A DNA stretch of 64,000 nucleotides, taken from positions 15,500,090-15,564,089 of the forward strand of contig JAEMBT020000008.1 of assembly GCA_018873245.2 (NCBI GenBank). Direction: 5' to 3'. The notes beneath the pieces were generated by a model, which saw nothing but the letters and a program-made list of their open reading frames with translations, was not told the DNA's origin and did not search any database. Both the position numbers and the translations under genes were made by a program. This document shows, one piece after another, positions 1 through 11,795 of the stretch (within the stretch, counting starts at the first letter, position 1; the number at the start of each line of letters is the position of its first letter). Origin of the DNA: Archegozetes longisetosus (Eukaryota > Arthropoda > Arachnida > Sarcoptiformes > Trhypochthoniidae).

Positions 1-1
1 C

Positions 2-3000
2 AGTTCGGTCATTACCGCTAACATCGCAAACTTATTGTTAGGAACTTTAATGTGTGTTGTGATCACACTTTCGCGAAGGTTTAACATTAATCCCGACAAT
101 ATAGGGACTCCTATAGCCGCAAGTCTTGGAGACTTTACAACAATGTTGCTCTTGGCATATATTAGTCAAAGTCTTTACGAGACCATTAGTTGGTTGTCAA
201 CATTAGTTCTATTTGTATTGATGTCATTCACGCCGTTATGGGCTATAATTGCCAGACGAATTTCATATACTAAATCAGTTATATATACGGGTTGGCTCCC
301 AATACTGGGTAAGCAATTTAATATTTAGAAAACTGAATCAAATACCTCTATGTTGGGCAGTCATATAGAGTACCAGAGATTGATTTGTCCAGAAATGATC
401 TAATTTCAATCGAAAAAGCTAATTATTTGCTTGAATTCAAGGTGCAATGATGTTGCAAAACAGCGGTGGCCTCATTATGGAAAATGCATTGCAAAAATTT
501 GAGCGCATAGCTGCCTTTCAACCTGTCATTAACGGTAATGTGATTTCACTTTTTTTCGTTTTGTCATTACATCGATTCACAATTGTATTGCTTTGCTTTT
601 CATATTTTTATTTACGAAAGGTGTCGGCGGAAATCTAGTGTCCATTCAGAGCAGTAGAATGTCTACGTATTTACACAAAAGTAAAATGAACGATAAATTG
701 TCATCAAGTGATGCCAAAGTGTGTACTTTTCCATTCGGAGCATTTTTTGGAAAAAGTACGTAAACTAAAACTCTAATGAGTACAAGTCAGTCAACAATTT
801 TAACATTTACTGTCAGTATAACATATAGACTAAAGTAATATATCTGTTTATAAACTTGATCGCATAGTTTTGTTTTATCCAAACAACTATCAACTCTTCT
901 CGACAGCAAAATAAATAAACCATTAAAAGTTGTTATACTTGTGTGATCCGCTCTTCAAAAGGACATTTAATGTCATGAAAAATCAAGTATCGATTTTGAC
1001 ATAGTTAGAAGTAGATGTTCTAGAAAGCCAAAATATAATTACCACCAGTGATATCCAAAGCTCAAGCTACAATGGCTTATCGCACCAATATATCATATGT
1101 TTAGCTTTTCAACTACTACATACTCTTCTAATAGTCTATATATGGGCTTATAATCTCATAGCCTTCCACTATTACAACGTATTATATTAGTATCAGTTTA
1201 TTTCGTAAACTTTATACTTGTGTTCAATGACGGAAATCATGGGATATCACTTCTAGGAAATACTTTTTCAATGTTGCTTTGAAGAACTTTTTGAATACCT
1301 CATAGAACTATAATTTTCAGTTGTAGTAAAAAATGATTCATTTGTTAAATTTCTAAAAGTATAGAATAATTTTATGCTTTATGTGACTATCTCTTATTCA
1401 TGATTTAGTTATTTTACCCGTAAGTCATGAAAGGGTATAATCAATCTGTATTAATATTGGGCTGCAAATCATTCAGAAGGAATTTCCTTAAGTATACATT
1501 ACTTGAAAATATTAATCTTCAGATTACATAAGGAAGTTGCATTATTAGATTCTCCCGTCTTTCGTGTTTTAATCATTATTCTTGACAGTAAATCATAGCA
1601 ATTTTTCAACTGCTAATATAGTTTAAAAATCTAAATTTTTCCATTTGAATCATAACTTTTCACTTTCAGTCATTAAAATACCTCTTGAAGAGGTAATAAT
1701 TTGAAGTCCTCAAACTTTGAGCCTCATTTATAAAGTATGTTGAAAACTCAAGGCTCAATACATCTGTATTACTTAAGACTTGGCAAATAAGAAGCTCACA
1801 AACTGTTGCTAACTTAACACTCGAGTATCGTGAATCAAAGTAAAGATCATATTTCCAATTCAGGTTTCAAATTAAAACTTCAATTATATTTGTTAGCTGA
1901 ACAAAACATAAAAATCTATACTCAAACCATCATCCAATAATTTATTAATAGTTAGAATGAGTCTTATAAAAGCAATTTATTAAATTATATTTTTAGATTC
2001 ATGAAAAAGTAAACTTTCTGCAAATGATATTGAAACAGAAAATATCATATTATATGCATAATTTATGTTGATATAAAAATCAATAATAGCTTTTTAGAAT
2101 AAGAATATGAAACCTAAATCATTATTTCTATATTTTATAGATCGTCACAAACTAATGGCACGACTTTTACTATTGATAGCAGGACCGAGTCATATATTAC
2201 TCTTGTTTGCATTGCGTGTAATCAAAGGACACTTTCTCTTTAGTTTTCCATTTTTAGCATTATATCTATTAGCCGCGTTAATACAAGTAGCAGTTCTTTT
2301 GGATTTATGTAATTGTTTGGTACATCTCATATTTCGTAAAGGTTTAGACCCCGACTGTTTTGCTATTCCTTTTTTAACGGTAAGACAATAATCCAGAGAA
2401 TTGGCTGTTTCAGAGCTTTCCATATCACGAAAAGTTTTATCTCGAAATTTGCAACAATTCAGGGCTATTGTAGTCTTTGCACACAAGTTAGAACAATGAA
2501 TTGTGCAGTTTTTCACAGCTAATCTCTACATAGTTTTCCATTGCGGAAAATGCGATAGTAAGAAAAGTTCAAAATATCAATCCTCAGTCTAGAGGAGATA
2601 GTATGATACATGAATATCGGTCAAAGTATATTGAACTTCTATTCCAATTTTATGATGTCTAAGAATTTCTCTGACTAGAAAAAAGCATCTCATAAATTAT
2701 TTAAGAATTTCTTAAACCTTTTCACATATTGAACAGAAGCCAATCTTTGTTTTATGCGAATCGGATACTAGACATGATTTATCACTCAATCCTTGACAAG
2801 TTAAAGATTATATTTCCTTAACTTGAATTTTTAATAACTATGAAAAAAATCGAATAACAAAATTTTCTTATTTTGTGCACAAGTTTTTATCTTATTATTA
2901 ATTCACACTTAGACAGGTTTTATCAAATCTGTGAAACTGATTTTATTACGATAACTAATTGACTCAAATCAAACAAATTATATGACACAATTAATCATAC

Positions 3001-3988
3001 ACAGAGGCACAGTTTCACTGAGCCTGAACCGGGCTTAGTAATCCTTGAGCTCTGGGCTTTGAGCCTAGCATTTGAGGCGTCAAATTGAATTTGACATTCA
3101 AAAAGTTGAATAGTCTTTTTTACTTTCTCTTTATTGATCATAATATAGCTTCGTGTTTTCACAAAGATAATAGCAAAAATACACATACATTATATGATAC
3201 TAGTAGTGAATATGATTTTTTGCTAGATATAACAATAATTCAAAGTTTTAGTATATTATTCTATTGAATAAAAGAAAAACAAAATATTAGAAACTTAATA
3301 TTGTAACTTACTAAAGACGACTCTTAACATTGTAACCACAAAAATAAATATCATTTAAAGTAAAGATTATTTTTTAAGAATAACTGACGGTTCAATGTAA
3401 ACTGATTTTGGTGAGGAGTTTTAAACTGGAGTTGCATTTCATTCAGTCATTATAATGTTGAAATTCAAAGACAAGCTATACATGACTCTTAGATTCTCAG
3501 CAAAATACTTACTACCTTAAGTCAATACTCGATCTAATTATATGCTTAGTAATATTGCATTTATACAAATATCAAATTACCACTCTTTTTGATCAAATTT
3601 CCATATAGAGACTGAACAGGCTCAGATTTGTTTGCGTGAGCCTTGAGCCTAGGCTGAGGCTATCCCATGTCGATCATTAGGCAAAATATAAATTTACTAC
3701 TTAAACGTTAAAATACTCTTTATTACTAACGACGTATTTTCGTTTTAAGCTCCAAACAGCAGATTCTTTGGTTATTCTTCTCTCCATTAGTTATGAATTA
3801 TGTTGGACAAATTTGACTTAATTACGGTTAATTATATTTATTAGGCATTTGCCGATCTATTAGGTTCCGCGTTGTTGGCTCTGGCCTTCTTCTTATTATA
3901 CAACTTGAATGACGCCAATGCTTTTGACGAAAACCCTTTTGTAAACATTACTGTAACTATGACTAACGCTACTTTAGCTATAAATTAG
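2..3988 (+). CDS. SLC41 (MgtE-type) Mg2+/divalent cation transporter, 5'-truncated by the window edge
   Basis: Multi-pass plasma-membrane cation transporter of the SLC41/MgtE family (eukaryotic Mg2+ carriers). Exons by splice site and phase: 2-308, 442-534, 621-755, 2141-2379 and 3845-3988 (stop TAG). Together they give 305 residues in one frame. The first exon continues left of the window, so the N-terminus and most of the first MgtE domain are missing. Visible family signatures are PDNIGTPIAASLGD in the first exon, then AFQPVINGVGGNL and SRMSTYLH, then an LLIAGPSHILLLF membrane segment, and a C-terminal LDPDCFAIPFLT followed by two hydrophobic stretches. It is a clear paralogue of the complete gene at 6385-8528, with matching intron positions except one: the intron after the LIQ/LLQ codon is absent here. 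Oddities are Cys in place of the usual Asn in DPDN, and a changed GD pair (AFADLLGS instead of xxGDLLGx). AATAAA at 4081-4086 would end the transcript. Family assignment is firm; the ion transported is inferred. Confidence 0.88.
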
Positions 3989-4080
3989 TATTAATTAATT
4001 GAACCATATTCTGTTCTCATGCTAAACATGTGATAATGCAGTAAATGTATTATTTTATTGAATGCTTTAGGATAAAGTTT

Positions 4081-4086
4081 AATAAA
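4081..4086 (+). terminator. Polyadenylation signal AATAAA for the upstream SLC41 copy
   Basis: A canonical AATAAA hexamer lies 93 nt after the TAG stop at 3986-3988, in the right orientation to end that transcript. Such hexamers are frequent in AT-rich sequence, so this is positional inference. Confidence 0.4.
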
Positions 4087-5267
4087 GTCATTTTACGACC
4101 AATCGATTCGTTATCGTTTAATGAAGAGTACAGTTATTTATTTATCTGGTTCAGCCTTGCATTACTGGAGGTCTGTCCCAATACGTCTTGTTTCACTTTG
4201 AACCTTCAATCAATAACTTTTTATTGTTATTATTATTGATAACGACAGTATTCTCTGGAAATCTGCAGTCAATTCCGCTTTAATTCTACGTTTGATTGCA
4301 AATACTCTTTCTTCTTTTGTGTTGAATGTATTGCACAACAATTACGAAATTGACGTCATGTGAACGCTATTTTTAAATCACATCCTAGACTAAGGTTTTT
4401 TCGAACTCTAAACAAATTAATTTTTAAGACAAATGCTTTTACAATAACAGGTTGTTTGATTGAGATATGCAAAATTTAAAGGGAAACCCTACCACAACTT
4501 TCCACTTGCTTCAAACTTTTAACTCATTTTTTTATCTTTTCTCAAATTCAAACTAAATGTTTACAAAATTATCCTATTATTCAGCGGAGAGATTAAGCGG
4601 AAAAAGAGTTGAAGCCATTGAATACAATGTTTTAGGTAGTATTTAGGTAGAATTTTGTTCACAAAAATGAATAGAAAACTGTACGGAAGAGGCGGTACTT
4701 TGTGTTAGATACACTTATACTATTGTGCAATACTTTGCAGTATTTGAGGACTGAGACGACAGACATTTGAGTTTAACTCAACTTCTCTTACGTTTCGATT
4801 GTTTTCTCGAGCCAAACAAAAACAAATTATTCTAATAACTGGTCCTTTAATTCGGTTTGTATTGAATTATTTGTAACAAATTATCATTTGTTTAATAAAC
4901 TTGATATCAAATTAATGCAATATTTATTAAATTAATACTTAATTATAGGTTGAAATGAGGTTTTGTTTTGAAAAAAATCAAAACCGTTTTGCGATCGAAT
5001 TATATATGATTTCCGTTTCTCTCATTTATTGCTTTAGTTTTAATAATAATTAAGTACCAAATAAAGCAATAAATTATATAAATACTAATAGATCTATAAT
5101 AAATGTAATGATATATCTATTGTTAAGTAATAAGTATTGCGCATTAAATCAAATTAGTTTCTAAGAGTCGCTCAATACTAATTCGATAGACTATCTAATT
5201 ATTAATTTTCTAATTTGTAAATAAACAATTGAATAATTGTATTATTATTATAATGTGTTAATAGGAG

Positions 5268-5682
5268 ATGAATACTGGTCTTGAAAGTGGAGATTCAGTT
5301 GAAGAGCCTTACAGTCAGGTAATAATCGTATACACAAGTGATTTGATATAATCGCGTTGAAAGACCGCTACAAATCTAACTCTAATACTAGTTCTGAAAA
5401 TTAAGTCAAAGTCATCTTTTCTTAGATTTTATAAAACCACTCTAGAGATTAAAACACGTTTATATTTACAACTTATATCTGCATTTGTATTAATTGATGA
5501 ATATTTTGAATTTAATCCCAAAACAGGGCTTTAAAGTCCTTTCAAAAAGCGCTGAAATAGTTTCACGTGAATATTGCAAATCAGACTTTTGTTCCTCAAG
5601 AGAGCTATCGATTGCCGCAAATCTCGATTACTGTATTGATATAGTTATTGGCGAGTCTGGACTTAAGCCAATTGAGCTCAAG
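5268..5682 (+). CDS. Candidate two-exon fragment between the SLC41 copies, unrecognised
   Basis: Two open segments join in phase 0. Exon A, 5268-5318, begins with ATG (MNTGLESGDSVEEPYSQ) and ends at CAG|GTAATA. Exon B, 5527-5682, follows AAACAG and ends at AAG|GTAAGA, a strong donor. The joined 69-residue product is hydrophilic, has four Cys in the second exon, and matches no family I can name. A possible third piece starts after TTTACAG at 6075 and stops after five codons. It may be a small separate gene or an alternative N-terminus of the SLC41 gene that starts at 6385. I found no in-frame acceptor with a good pyrimidine tract to connect them. It could also be chance. Confidence 0.25.
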
Positions 5683-6384
5683 GTAAGAATGAAACCAGTT
5701 ATTCAATGCATTGAGCATTGAATCACACTTTCTTTCACTGTTGTCTCATTGTTCTGAAAGAACATGAGATTAACTAATTGCAAAATTACAATTTTTTATC
5801 ACTACACTTCTATATGTTGCTAAAAAAAATCAATATTACTCTTATCTCATTTTACCAAACACTAATTCATAGAACCGTTATATGAGATGATTCTATTAGC
5901 AAAGTTTTTATGTTCTGCAATTTTATAACTTTGGCTGAGTTAAATGTTTGTGGTTCTGTGAAAACAATGCTTTTATATGGTGTGTTAGATGTACTGCCTT
6001 ACTTTCTGTAACCACTTTTAACATGTCAAAACTCTTATCGCATCTTAAAGTTATTTTTATCTCATGTTTACAGGCATTGCAAAGGTTTTAAAATCTAAAC
6101 ATTAGAGGCAATTAAATGTAATAGAAGTGCACCCTTTCATATAATTATTTTTCAAAACATCGAATGTGAAACATTAATTTATTTTTTGGCTGGAATCGTA
6201 TTTTTCTCAATTTATGGGCTGATTTAGGTGAGCATTCAGTTCAAAATTTCAATCTTTTGCAAGTTTTAGTACAGTTTGTGACAAAAGTTTATCCTTTTGC
6301 TAGATTTACAAGTAAACAGTATTTTCATTTGCATAAATTAATTGGATTCAAGTATTAATATAACTTTCAACAAAGTATTGAACA

Positions 6385-8528
6385 ATGTGTTCGCCGTCGA
6401 AAAAGTTCTATTTGGGCGAAGAGGATATGCCGCAAATGACATCGGTAGAGATCGTGATTGAGAAGGAATCAACGGATGGTAGTTATACTGGGCCGGCAGC
6501 ACTTGTGCCTACCAATTATGAATATGACTCAATACAATTATCATATTATACTTGCAATGATTGCGTAAGTGGTGCAATTACACCAGAATCTAAGAACTCG
6601 TCGAACGCTTCACTGATATCTTCAAACAGTAATGTGAAGGAATACTCGAACTTGCAGACAATTATGGAGATGTCAATTCCGATTAAGACCGACTCTCCCG
6701 AATCATCTCCGTTTGAAGTTAGTATCAACCGGGAGGAGGCATTACTCTATACCAGTGTCCAAGTATTCATAGCTTTTATGATCGCTGGTTTTGGTAATGT
6801 TGGCGCCGGTCTTATTCTAGATCACGTCCAGCACTGGACTGTATTTGTACACATTACAGAAATGTTTGTTTTAGTTCCATCACTTTTGGGTCTTAAAGGA
6901 AATTTAGAGATGACAATGGCTGCCAGGCTCTCAACTCACGCCAACTTAGGCAACATGAATGACTGGAAACTTACACTCAAACTTGCGAAAGGAAACATGG
7001 CTCTGGTTCAGTGTCAGGCCACCATTGTTTCATTCTTGGCTGCAATCGTTGCTATTGCTTGGAGTATTCCTAATGGACTTGACTACAATAATTGTCTCAC
7101 TTTGATTGCCAGCAGTTTGGTTACAGCAAATGTTGCCTGCTTTGCACTCGGTTTGTATATTAAGCCTGATTGAAAAGTTGAACAGATTTATTTATCTTTA
7201 TTCATTTTAGGCGCTTGTATGATATGTGTAATTGTGTTGTGCGACAAAATCAGAATAGATCCCGGTATGCATTGATTATTTTTATTGTCTGTTTCACTAG
7301 TTTGACAGCTTTACTTGATTTCAGACAATATCGCGACCCCAATTGCTGCCTCTTTGGGTGACGTGACAACCGCTGCATTACTCGCTTCTTTTGCTCAACT
7401 GATCTACAATAACTCGTCGTCTACAAAAGGATTTCCAATTGTTGCAGTTTTTATCATACTATTCTTTTTGCTTCTTTTACCGTTTTGGTTCTATGTGGCC
7501 ACTAAAAATGAATACACTCGTGATGTTGTGACTACCGGCTGGTATCCTGTCATTGGAGCAATGATTATCTCAAGTTGCGGTGGTTTTATTCTCGATTATG
7601 GAGTTTTTATTAACAATCGAATCGCTTTATTTCAACCCATAATCAACGGGTAAGTCATTTTGAGATGGGTTGAGAACATTGGATTGATTACTGTTTTGAA
7701 ATAACAGAGTTGGTGGCAATTTGGTTGCGGTACAGGCCAGTCGAATATCCACTTCGTTACATCGTTATGGAAAACCCGGTATATTATTCCCTGGATTTCA
7801 AGCTTTTACGTCACCGATTCAGGTGTTCTTCAGTAACAGAGGTCAGTCAACTCTATTTAGTAAATTTTAATTTTACTAAAACATTTTGTTGTCAATCATA
7901 GATATAAATATCAAAACATCTCGAATATTACTACTGATGGCTCTTCCGGCACATATTCTCTATGTCGTTGTTATCAAATTGATTGAAGGAAACAATAGAA
8001 TACAATTGACGGCTAATTTCTTTGTATTCTATCTATTCTTCGCACTATTGCAGGTAATGATAATACTAATGAGTTAATAAGCTTAATGAGAGATGCGTCG
8101 GACTAAATCGTAAATTGTATTTGAGAAAATCACAAGTGGGTTGTTAGAGGTTGTAGAATGAGTCTGAATCGTAGAATTTGTGTAATGCTTATGGTTATGA
8201 TCAGCTTATGCCTGAGCAGTATTGGTTTCCATTTTGTTATATTTGTAATAGCGTTGTGTGATGACGAGATTAGTGAAGCAGAGCTCTTAGTGTTCAGATG
8301 ACAACTTTAATAAGCCGTTATGATGAATAACGTTATTAATTATTTTTAAAGGTTGCTCTCTTACTATACATGGCTTACAATTTGGTGCATATCCTATGGT
8401 TGAAAGAGATTGATCCTGACTCTAATGCAATTCCTCTTTTGACATCTTCTGGTGACTTCTTGGGATCTGCTTTCTTATTAGTTGTGTTTAAAATACTGCA
8501 TATAATCGGTGATCCAAATTCGGTTTAA
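6385..8528 (+). CDS. SLC41 (MgtE-type) Mg2+/divalent cation transporter, complete copy
   Basis: Membrane carrier of the SLC41A1-3 family, which moves Mg2+ and related divalent cations across the plasma membrane using two MgtE-like domains. Exons: 6385-7150, 7211-7264, 7325-7649, 7708-7841, 7902-8053, 8352-8528 (stop TAA). All phases agree and give 535 residues, close to the ~510-570 usual for the family. The first ~115 residues are hydrophilic and Ser-rich, as expected for the cytosolic N-tail. Domain 1 then shows FMIAGFGNVGAGLILD, LVPSLLGLKGNLEMT with RLSTHANLG, and PDNIATPIAASLGD. Domain 2 shows FQPIINGVGGNLVAVQ with SRISTSLH and DPDSNAIPLLTSSGDFLGS. The last repeat has Ser where DPDN is usual. 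The ATG at 6385 is the first in the open frame; a TGA in frame just upstream rules out simple extension. Introns are mostly ~60 nt. AATAAA occurs at 8677-8682. Confidence 0.93.
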
Positions 8529-8676
8529 TCAGCCAATGGTTCTAATATTGCTTGAATTCATTTTAGCCTTTTTTCTTAGTTTAGTTGAATCTCTATTATC
8601 TTAAGCCCTAATTTTTCTCAGATGTACTTTATTTGACTTTATTCTAAAACTTAAATATGATAATAGTTAAAATGTC

Positions 8677-8682
8677 AATAAA
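8677..8682 (+). terminator. Polyadenylation signal AATAAA for the complete SLC41 gene
   Basis: AATAAA lies about 150 nt after the stop codon at 8526-8528. It is the natural 3' end for this transcript and sits about 95 nt before the inverted-repeat element that follows. Confidence 0.5.
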
Positions 8683-8776
8683 TTGTACGATTTTTACCAC
8701 AAGCCAAGTGTTATCTTTGTAACTATTTTTGTGTATTTTGTTGAGAGCTCGTGATTCTAATCAATACGTTTTAAGT

Positions 8777-8946
8777 GTATATATCAAGTAATAGGTGTGT
8801 GCTCCAACTCATAAATAATGACTGATAAGAATGCGTCTAAAGTATGAAATGCAAATTCAAAAACCAATTTTTTCACTCATACTTTGGACACACATTCATA
8901 TCGGTTATTAATAAGTTGAAACACGCTGCCATTACCCTATCTGTAC
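8777..8946. repeat. Imperfect palindromic (hairpin) element, MITE-like
   Basis: An imperfect inverted repeat is centred near 8862. The left arm runs from 8777 to about 8847 and the right arm from about 8877 to 8946, around a ~29-nt loop. The best paired part is TCTAAAGTATGA against TCATACTTTGGA, and CAACTCATAAATAATG against TAATAAGTTG further out. Most mismatches are C/T or A/G transitions. No ORF lies inside. A decayed foldback MITE is the simplest reading; a structured transcript just past the SLC41 3' end is the alternative. I saw no clear target duplication. Confidence 0.55.
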
Positions 8947-9900
8947 GAGTGGCAGATTGTTACACTATAGCTAATAACGTTGCGATCAACCGCATACTTT
9001 CTACAGCTTTGTTTTATTAGTGAGTATGAACTCTAATATTGTCTCTAAAGCGTAAGACGTCTGTATTGACTTATGTTTGTCAATAAGTAGTGAATGCAAA
9101 GCATACCACACTTTATTATATACATAAACTTGTGCCAGAGGTTGTGCAATAACTGAACATTTTGGAATTGACTGGTCTATGTTGGGTATTACTTAATCCT
9201 GTGCTAAACGCTTCGACTACCCGATTGACACATGAGCCTAAGCCTTATGCGAACTAAAACTAGACTAAGGTTAATCACCAGAAATACTCTGACTGTATCC
9301 AATCAAATCATTGGTCATTTTAAATATTAACATGAACTGCATTCTTATAGAAAGATAATTCCTTATCAGTAAAGTAATAATTTATTGCTAATCCTGAATC
9401 CAATATCCTAGATGCTCTCGAATCAATTTTGTATTATAGTCGCTTCAACGCATTATCAGTTTGATAGTCGAACCTTAATAATTGCTTGAGTTTGTAAAAA
9501 GGAGAATATACATAAGCAACATTTTCATATATCTTCTAACAAGTTAGTGATTCTAGGAGTATTGGCTCTTAAGATATTTTGTTGCAATCATTTGTATCAC
9601 GTCATGCTTTGAATTCGTGATAATTCTCTTGGAATTGTGATTAGATTGCAGGTTTTATACTTGATATTTTTATCCAGAAAATTGACACTACTTTGAAATT
9701 ATAATTTTGAACACTTGAAGAAAAGCGAAGAATGACTTTCCACAAATAAATTCCAAATCCGTAATAATCAATATCTAAGAAGACTAAGAAAATTGATTGG
9801 TTTATAACACTTGCTATAAAAGTTTTTGCAATACAATAAATCAGATTTTGTCGAAATAGAAGCTAAGAATAGGTTTAAAGTCGCGAATCAAATAATAATG
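8947..9900. other. Intergenic spacer, nothing recognised
   Basis: AT-rich sequence between the hairpin element and the possible Shisa promoter region. I see no convincing ORF, RNA gene or repeat in it. Confidence 0.5.
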
Positions 9901-9945
9901 ATCTCGTAATTTGAGAGAATGATTGCGCGCAAGTGTGTGTCGAAT

Positions 9946-10086
9946 CAGTCACAGATCGCATGCTTACAGAAGAGTTCGTGTGTCCGCGTAACCAAACATC
10001 ACATCACATCAACTGCTCGTTTCTAATAGATTTAGTGTTTTCTACTTGTGTCATATTAAAAGCCACTGGATATCAATAATTGTGTT
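9946..10086 (+). promoter_or_regulatory. Possible transcription start region and 5'-UTR exon of the Shisa-like gene
   Basis: A patch of higher G+C with several CG dinucleotides (GCGCGC, CCGCG) interrupts the AT-rich spacer. It contains an arthropod-type initiator (TCAGT near 9946) and ends at TGTGTT|GTAAGTG, a near-perfect donor at 10087. This is how a non-coding first exon would look upstream of the Shisa coding exons. It holds one small closed upstream ORF (ATG at 9960, about 39 codons). The link to the Shisa gene is inference from order and strand only. Confidence 0.25.
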
Positions 10087-10089
10087 GTA

Positions 10090-11790
10090 AGTGAAGCATA
10101 AGTTCTGTAAACACTTCTATATCAGAAGAAAGCGTTCATTTGTCAATTGGCATGAATTAATACGGACTTCGGTATGAATTTATTCAAATGTTGATAAATT
10201 GATTTTGATAATTGAGTAGTTGTAAGATATTTGTTGCATGACTCTCGAGTTTAGATCTAGCATTGAAGTTATCAGAAAAAAGCTCCGCTATAATCTTGTT
10301 GATTGTGTAGGACTTCACTTTTCTTATCGAGTCTTCAGTTCAACTTTAAAAGTTGATTAAATAAGGGTTGGCTTAAGAAACCAAGTATTGAAATGAACCC
10401 ATAATTATGCAATTTTTTTAGTTGCTGAGTGCATTTGCATTAATCTTGAATTCAATTATCTCAAGCATTAGAATGAGTTGATTCTATATGTTGTCATTTT
10501 TTACTTAAGAATAATTAGATCAGTTGATTAAGACAACTACACAACCATCTGATTATTCTACGTCAAACTTGAATTTAAGCCCAAATCTAGTTTACGTCAT
10601 ATACAGTCGATCACTAATTGAAATGCACTTAATATTACATTCGCTGGAAGAGAAGCTTTCTTTCCATTGTCAACTGATTAGTTTTATGTTATACTTATAG
10701 ATAGGATAAATTGAAGCATTATATCAGGTTTGAGTGCAGATGCTTTTGGGAATGTAAATGAAGCCAGAGCTCTGCCTGTTTTTGATGAATCGTTTATCAC
10801 TGCACATATTTGGACTGACATGCATTCCATTCCAAACCATTAACATCATTAATGAATATTAAAGCGATCACGAAAAGCCAACTAATTCAACTGGACCCCA
10901 ATTCCATACTCTAACGGCTAACTTTACCAGTTCTGAGTTCACTTGATTCTATTGGTTTAAATCTAAATTAAAAGCATAATTATTTAGATTGGTGTTTTGT
11001 TTGTCTTTATTTTGTGAGTACTTTTAGTTGGGGAGTATAATTACTTTTGGGGTTTTAGGGCTATAAAAGCAATTTAGTTAGAATTTCTATTGTCAGCTTA
11101 TGATAACGGTAATAGCAAATTGTGAATTAAGAGAACATTTTTATTGTAGACATAGATATAAATTAGTAGTAGTTTAGCGTTGTTTTTTGTAGGTGATAAA
11201 CAAACCAGCCAACAGAATAGACTCTTTTGTTCCCTTAAATTAGAACATAGCCGCCCATATCTTATTTGGCATCTCCAATATTTGTATCAGAGAAGCGCAA
11301 ATTACATTGAGGGCCGCGAAATAAATGTTCACTTTTATCGACCTTACCAACCGTTCAACCGTTGATTGTATATTTCTATGCGCTTTCTCTTGTTGCGAAA
11401 AAACGTCCAGATAAGATACAGAACCCAATTCACCCAATAGTGCGCACTATTGAAAACTCTTAGCTTGCACACTACAGCAAACTTTTCAGTATCAAATCCA
11501 TAATGATTCCTGGTTTATGGCCTGTTTTTCAATCAAAACCCATATATATGTTCTCTCTTCTCCTTTTGGCATAGATTTCGTTTTTATTGCAATATCTCAG
11601 TGCTCGCAGTCTTCTCGCCTTGTTTTGAATTGATTTGAAAATGCGCCAGTTTTATTACTAGAAGGATCTAAGGCCACGTTTTTTCATATGTTGATGCAGA
11701 AAATGTTGATAAAAAAATATATACATATAAAGAGAGAAGAAATTTAGCAATTCTTTCTCATGCAAAATAAATAGTATTAGATATATGTGA
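10090..11790 (+). other. Presumed first intron or spacer of the Shisa-like gene
   Basis: About 1.7 kb of AT-rich sequence without recognisable genes. Short open frames near 11180-11437 on both strands overlap each other and show no motif or splice signal, so I do not call them. If the 9946-10086 leader is real, this stretch is intronic. Confidence 0.35.
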
Positions 11791-11795
11791 TCTGT

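Noticed and set aside
2995-3670. GAGCCT/AGGCTC-rich patches near 3000-3080 and 3600-3665 inside an SLC41 intron
   Set aside because: They may be decayed termini of one element, but the inverted similarity is too weak to define ends or target duplications.
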